Below, one piece after another: positions 22,154-25,596 of a DNA stretch of 25,596 nt (position 1 is the stretch's first letter; each line of letters begins with the position of its first letter). A program made the position numbers and the translations under genes. Origin of the DNA: Bacillota bacterium (GTDB taxonomy: Bacteria > Bacillota > Clostridia > Oscillospirales > Acutalibacteraceae); assembly GCA_023401495.1 (NCBI GenBank), contig JAEXDU010000210.1, forward strand, positions 1 to 25,596, in the 5' to 3' direction. Under the pieces are notes generated by a model. It did no database searches. It saw nothing but the letters and a program-made list of their open reading frames with translations, and was not told where the DNA came from.

Positions 22154-23104
22154 ATGAACCAAAAAATCAAAGGCCTTCTGGCAGCATTTTTCAGTTGTGC
22201 GCTTCTGCTTACGGGATGCTCTGCTCCCGCGGCAAACACGAATTCCGCAAATCCGGAAAAGGAGCAGTTGAATGTTGTTGCCACCACCACCATGCTTTCC
22301 GATCTGTCCTCCATCATCGGAGGGGATCGTGTTGCGGTGGAGGGCCTGATGGGGCCCGGTATCGATCCGCATTTGTATCAGGCCAGCGCGGGTGACGTTT
22401 CGCTGATGCAGAAAGCGGATGTGGTCGTATACAACGGCCTGCATCTGGAGGGCAAGATGGGCGAAATTTTTGAAAGCCTGTCCGGTCAGCAGGGCCTGAC
22501 CGTCATTTGCATCGAGAAGGGTTTGGACGAATCAAAGCTGCTTGCATGGGAAGATGACAGCTCGGTGCATGACCCGCATATCTGGTTCGATGTTTCTTTG
22601 TGGGAGGATGCCGCAAAAACAGTGGCGGCAGGACTGGCGCAGGCTGATCCCGAAGGCAAAGCCGATTATCAGGCCAATCTGGAGGCTTACCTGAAAGAGC
22701 TGGACGAAACGGATGCCTATATCCGCAGCAGGGCAGCCGAGCTGCCGCAGGCACAGCGCGTTCTGGTCACGGCCCACGACGCGTTCCAGTACTTTGGCAA
22801 GGCCTATGGATTTGAAGTGCGCGGCCTGCAGGGCATCAGCACCGATTCTGAGGCCGGCACGGCGGATGTCAGCGAGCTTGCCAGTTTTATTGTGGAACGG
22901 AAGATCAAGGCCGTCTTTGTGGAGTCCTCTGTCCCGCGCAAGACGATTGAGGCGCTGCAGGCGGCGGTGAAGGCAAAGGGCTTTGATGTTGCCATTGGCG
23001 GCCAGCTGTATTCCGATTCGCTGGGGGATGTGGCTTCGGGAGCAAATACGTACATCCTCACGGTGAAAGCCAATATTGACACCATTGTGGATGCCTTAAA
23101 ATGA
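22154..23104 (+). CDS. Mn/Zn/Fe-binding lipoprotein of ABC transporter (ZnuA/PsaA family)
   Basis: The 316-residue protein has a lipoprotein signal with lipobox LTGC (Cys22) and a cluster A-I solute-binding domain. The four metal-ligand positions are visible: H73 (GIDPHLYQ), H142 (HDPHIWFD), the Glu of VESSVPRKT and the Asp of GGQLYSDSLGD. This His-His-Glu-Asp set is that of manganese and iron binders such as PsaA/MntC. The long His-rich loop of zinc-specific ZnuA is absent, which argues for Mn(II) or Fe(II). TTAGGAGG precedes the ATG, 27 bases after the regulator. The stop overlaps a spare ATG, but the ATPase start lies further on. Confidence 0.92.
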   Translation: MNQKIKGLLAAFFSCALLLTGCSAPAANTNSANPEKEQLNVVATTTMLSDLSSIIGGDRVAVEGLMGPGIDPHLYQASAGDVSLMQKADVVVYNGLHLEGKMGEIFESLSGQQGLTVICIEKGLDESKLLAWEDDSSVHDPHIWFDVSLWEDAAKTVAAGLAQADPEGKADYQANLEAYLKELDETDAYIRSRAAELPQAQRVLVTAHDAFQYFGKAYGFEVRGLQGISTDSEAGTADVSELASFIVERKIKAVFVESSVPRKTIEALQAAVKAKGFDVAIGGQLYSDSLGDVASGANTYILTVKANIDTIVDALK

Positions 23105-23118
23105 CGGGAGGGAGCAAA

Positions 23119-23871
23119 ATGAAAACGCAGCGCAGCTACGCGGTAGAGGTTGAAGATCTCACCGTGGCTTACGACGCCAAGCCCGTCTTGTGGGATATCG
23201 ACCTGAAAATCCCCAAGGGAAAGCTGATGGCGGTCGTCGGCCCGAACGGAGCGGGAAAAACAACTTTGATCAAAGCCATGCTGGGGCTATTGAAGCCCGT
23301 GACCGGCGCGGTCCGCTTTTTGGATGGGGACAGCGATGTGCGGACACTGAAAAACCGCATCGGCTATGTTCCGCAGAGCGGCAGCGTAGACTGGGATTTT
23401 CCGGCTACGGTGCTGGATGTGGTGCTGATGGGCTGCTATGGCAAGCTCGGCTGGATTCGCCGCCCCCGCAAAGCGGATGTGGAACTGGCAAAGCAGATGC
23501 TGGCCAAGGTGGGGATGGAGGAATATTCCGCCCGCCAGATCAGCCAGCTTTCGGGCGGCCAGCAGCAGCGGGTATTCCTTGCCCGCGCCTTGGCGCAGGA
23601 GGCCGAGGTCTACTTTATGGATGAACCCTTTAAGGGAGTGGATGCCCAAACGGAGCGGGCCATCGTGACCCTGCTGAAAGAGCTGAAGGAACAGGAGAAA
23701 ACCGTTGTGGTGGTTCACCACGACTTACAGACCGTGCCGGATTATTTTGACTGGGTGACCCTGATCAATCTGCGCGTGGTCGCCAGCGGGCCGGTGGAAG
23801 AGGTGTTCCACGAAGAAAATCTGCAAAAAACCTACCACAGTTCCGGCACGCTGTTAAGGAGCGTGGGATGA
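23119..23871 (+). CDS. Metal ABC transporter ATPase
   Basis: The 250-residue ATPase is of the ZnuC/MntB/SitB type, with Walker A GPNGAGKTT at about 41-49, the Q-loop in IGYVPQSGSVDWDFP, signature LSGGQQQR near 144, Walker B VYFMDEPF near 164-171 and switch His in VVHHDL. An ATG at 23101 overlaps the binding-protein stop, but the ATG at 23119 has GGGAGGGAG directly before it and starts at the conserved region, so it is preferred. It drives the two permeases encoded next. Confidence 0.92.
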   Translation: MKTQRSYAVEVEDLTVAYDAKPVLWDIDLKIPKGKLMAVVGPNGAGKTTLIKAMLGLLKPVTGAVRFLDGDSDVRTLKNRIGYVPQSGSVDWDFPATVLDVVLMGCYGKLGWIRRPRKADVELAKQMLAKVGMEEYSARQISQLSGGQQQRVFLARALAQEAEVYFMDEPFKGVDAQTERAIVTLLKELKEQEKTVVVVHHDLQTVPDYFDWVTLINLRVVASGPVEEVFHEENLQKTYHSSGTLLRSVG

Positions 23872-23872
23872 C

Positions 23873-24796
23873 ATGAGCAGCATTCTTGCTTTATTTCAGG
23901 ACTATACCTTTCAGACCGTGGCGCTGGGCTCCACACTTCTGGGGCTGATCAGCGGGGTGCTGGGGAGCTTTGCCGTACTGCGCAAGCAAAGCCTGCTGGG
24001 GGACGGCGTGTCCCACTCCTCTCTGCCCGGCGTTGTGATGGCGTTCGTCCTGCTGGGCAGTAAAAATACAGAGGTGCTTTTGCTGGGCGCGCTCGTTTCG
24101 GGTCTGCTGGCCACACTGCTGATTGTCGGCATCGTGCGGCATACCCGCGTGAAATTTGACAGCGCTCTGGCACTGGTCATGTCCGTGTTTTTCGGGCTGG
24201 GGCTGATTCTGCTCACCTATGTGCAGAAGATTCCCAACTCCAATCAGGCCGGACTCAAACGCTTTATTTTCGGGCAGGCGTCTACGCTGCTGCAAAGAGA
24301 TATTGATCTGATGATGATCTGCGGGCTCGTCCTGCTCATTCTGATATTGCTGTTCTGGAAGGAATTCAAGCTGGTCACCTTTGACAGCGATTTTGCGCAG
24401 AGCATTGGATTTTCCCCGAAAAAGCTCAATCTGCTGCTGTCGTTTATGATGGTGCTGGCCATTATCATCGGGCTGCAGACGGTGGGCGTCATCCTGATGA
24501 GCGCGATGCTGATCACTCCCGCCGTGGCGGCCCGCCAGTGGACCAACCGACTGTGGGTGATGGTGACGCTTTCCGCGCTGTTCGGCGCCGTATCCAGCGT
24601 TGCGGGAACAGCCGTGAGCTCGCTTGTTCCCAAGCTGCCCACCGGCCCGGCCATTGTGGTGTGCGTCAGTATCATTGTAGTGATCAGCGTGCTGTTTGCG
24701 CCGGGCCGGGGAATTTTGCATAGGATGTACCGCCGCAGGAAAAACAAAATCCTTTACAAGCTGGAAGGGGGTGTGCCGAATGGCTCCGCAACTTGA
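23873..24796 (+). CDS. Metal ABC transporter permease 1
   Basis: The 307-residue ABC-3 family membrane protein has about eight or nine hydrophobic segments. Family landmarks include VLRKQSLLGDGVSHSSLPGV near the N-terminus, FGLGLILLTYVQ, LKRFIFGQA, SDFAQSIGF and LQTVGVILMSAMLITPAVAARQ. The ATG is one base after the ATPase stop. A charged tail ends the protein, and its last 17 bases overlap the second permease gene. Likely substrate is Mn(II) or Fe(II), judged from the binding protein and regulator. Confidence 0.92.
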   Translation: MSSILALFQDYTFQTVALGSTLLGLISGVLGSFAVLRKQSLLGDGVSHSSLPGVVMAFVLLGSKNTEVLLLGALVSGLLATLLIVGIVRHTRVKFDSALALVMSVFFGLGLILLTYVQKIPNSNQAGLKRFIFGQASTLLQRDIDLMMICGLVLLILILLFWKEFKLVTFDSDFAQSIGFSPKKLNLLLSFMMVLAIIIGLQTVGVILMSAMLITPAVAARQWTNRLWVMVTLSALFGAVSSVAGTAVSSLVPKLPTGPAIVVCVSIIVVISVLFAPGRGILHRMYRRRKNKILYKLEGGVPNGSAT

Positions 24797-25596
24797 AATC
24801 CAAATCATCGCCGTGATCGTTGCGGTGGCCTGCGCGCTCCCGGGAACCTTTCTGGTGCTTCGGAAAATGTCGATGATGTCCGATTCCATCACACATACGA
24901 TTCTGCTGGGGATTGTGCTGGCCTTCTTCGTTACGCACGATTTGTCCTCGCCGTTTCTGATTCTGGGCGCGGCGCTGATGGGCGTCGTGACCGTATGGCT
25001 GACGGAACTGCTGAGCCGCACCCGGCTGTTGGCCGAGGACGCCGCGATCGGGGTCGTGTTCCCGCTGCTCTTTTCCATCGCAATCATCCTGATCACCCGC
25101 TATGCCGGGGCGGTGCACCTGGATACCGATTCCGTGCTTTTAGGGGAACTGGCCTTTGCCCCCTTTGACCGCATGATCGTAGGCGGTGTGGATATCGGCG
25201 CAAAAGCAATTTACACAACGGGAGTTCTGCTGCTGATCAATCTGGCGGTGATCACTCTGTTCTTCAAGGAACTGAAACTGGCCACGTTTGATTCCATGCT
25301 GGCCGCCGTAGTGGGGTTCTCTCCAGCTCTGGTTCATTATGGCCTGATGACGCTGGTCTCTTTGACCACGGTAGGCGCGTTTCAGGCGGTAGGCTCGGTG
25401 CTGGTTGTCGCGTTTATGATCGGCCCCCCGGTAACGGCTTATCTGCTGACGGACGATTTGAAACGCATGCTGCTGCTCAGCGGCGCGATCGGTGCGGTCA
25501 ACGGGATTCTCGGCTATCAGCTGGCGGCCTTGCTGGATGTCTCGATTGCGGGGAGCATGGCGGTGGTAACGGGTCTGGTGTTTTTGCTCGTGTTTA
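24780..25596 (+). CDS. Metal ABC transporter permease 2 (partial, runs off the window)
   Basis: The frame starts at ATG 24780 (MAPQLEIQIIAVIVAVACAL), with AAGGGGG ahead, overlaps permease 1 by 17 bases, and is still open after about 272 codons at the window end. It is a second ABC-3 permease (LRKMSMMSDSITHTILLGIV, LLAEDAAIGVVFPLLFS, VLLGELAFAPFDRMI, LATFDSMLAAVVGFSP, TTVGAFQAVGSVLVVAFMIGPP). Two different permeases make a SitC/SitD-like heterodimer, common in Mn/Fe importers, rather than the homodimer of ZnuB. Confidence 0.9.
   Translation, partial: MAPQLEIQIIAVIVAVACALPGTFLVLRKMSMMSDSITHTILLGIVLAFFVTHDLSSPFLILGAALMGVVTVWLTELLSRTRLLAEDAAIGVVFPLLFSIAIILITRYAGAVHLDTDSVLLGELAFAPFDRMIVGGVDIGAKAIYTTGVLLLINLAVITLFFKELKLATFDSMLAAVVGFSPALVHYGLMTLVSLTTVGAFQAVGSVLVVAFMIGPPVTAYLLTDDLKRMLLLSGAIGAVNGILGYQLAALLDVSIAGSMAVVTGLVFLLVF

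Noticed and set aside
23891..25096. Long open frame (401 codons) on the minus strand across both metal permeases
   Set aside because: It is His/Gln-rich nonsense opposite two clear membrane proteins, a codon-bias shadow.
1..25596. CRISPR arrays, tRNA or rRNA genes
   Set aside because: I scanned the intergenic stretches and saw no regularly spaced direct repeats, no tRNA cloverleaf with TTC loop and no rRNA motifs.

Overview
The window looks like a chromosomal piece of an anaerobic low-to-mid GC Firmicute, most likely a clostridial (Oscillospiraceae-type) bacterium. The reasons are strong AGGAGG-type ribosome binding sites on nearly every gene, sigma-A promoters close to TTGACA/TATAAT, lipobox signal peptides on the binding proteins, Gram-positive style metal regulation, and no outer-membrane genes. 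The genus is a guess.

Layout. (1) 1-3749, plus strand: the end of a solute-binding protein, a fused two-domain permease, an ATPase and a YcdX-type PHP phosphoesterase. The transporter is of the 'iron(III)' type, but the phosphatase suggests an organophosphate cargo. (2) 3965-11733, minus strand: a nine-gene operon of pyruvate-type aldolase, sugar-binding lipoprotein, two CUT1 permeases, a cytoplasmic sialidase-fold hydrolase, YhcH-family anomerase, ribokinase, arabinose-5-phosphate-isomerase-like SIS protein and RbsD/FucU mutarotase. A divergent IclR regulator (12069-12839) is next to it. Both promoters can be read, and each carries a GTTC-N9-GAAC palindrome just downstream. (3) 13152-14642: a berberine-bridge-type flavoprotein with an odd Cys/Pro tail, flanked by strong hairpins. 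(4) 14895-16332: a tyrosine recombinase gene between perfect 24-bp inverted repeats, probably an invertible cassette. (5) 16813-19046: a chemoreceptor and CheW. (6) 19284-20660, minus: a PIN-PhoH ATPase. (7) 21196-25596: a DtxR/SloR-type metalloregulator with its own operator and a long structured leader, followed by a Mn/Zn/Fe ABC transporter (binding protein, ATPase, two permeases, the last cut by the window end).

Most interesting: the minus-strand operon reads as a complete route for a 3-deoxy-2-ulosonic acid. Its enzymes fit an eight-carbon acid of the Kdo type better than sialic acid: glycoside hydrolysis, anomer equilibration, aldol cleavage to pyruvate plus a pentose, pentose mutarotation, phosphorylation at O5, and isomerisation of arabinose 5-phosphate to ribulose 5-phosphate. 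The SIS protein keeps all four key KdsD residues in exact register, yet nothing here makes Kdo. No NanE/NanK/NagA/NagB genes are present. The Kdo reading is an inference. The second notable item is the recombinase cassette, whose inversion would redirect a promoter either toward the chemotaxis genes or against the flavoprotein gene.
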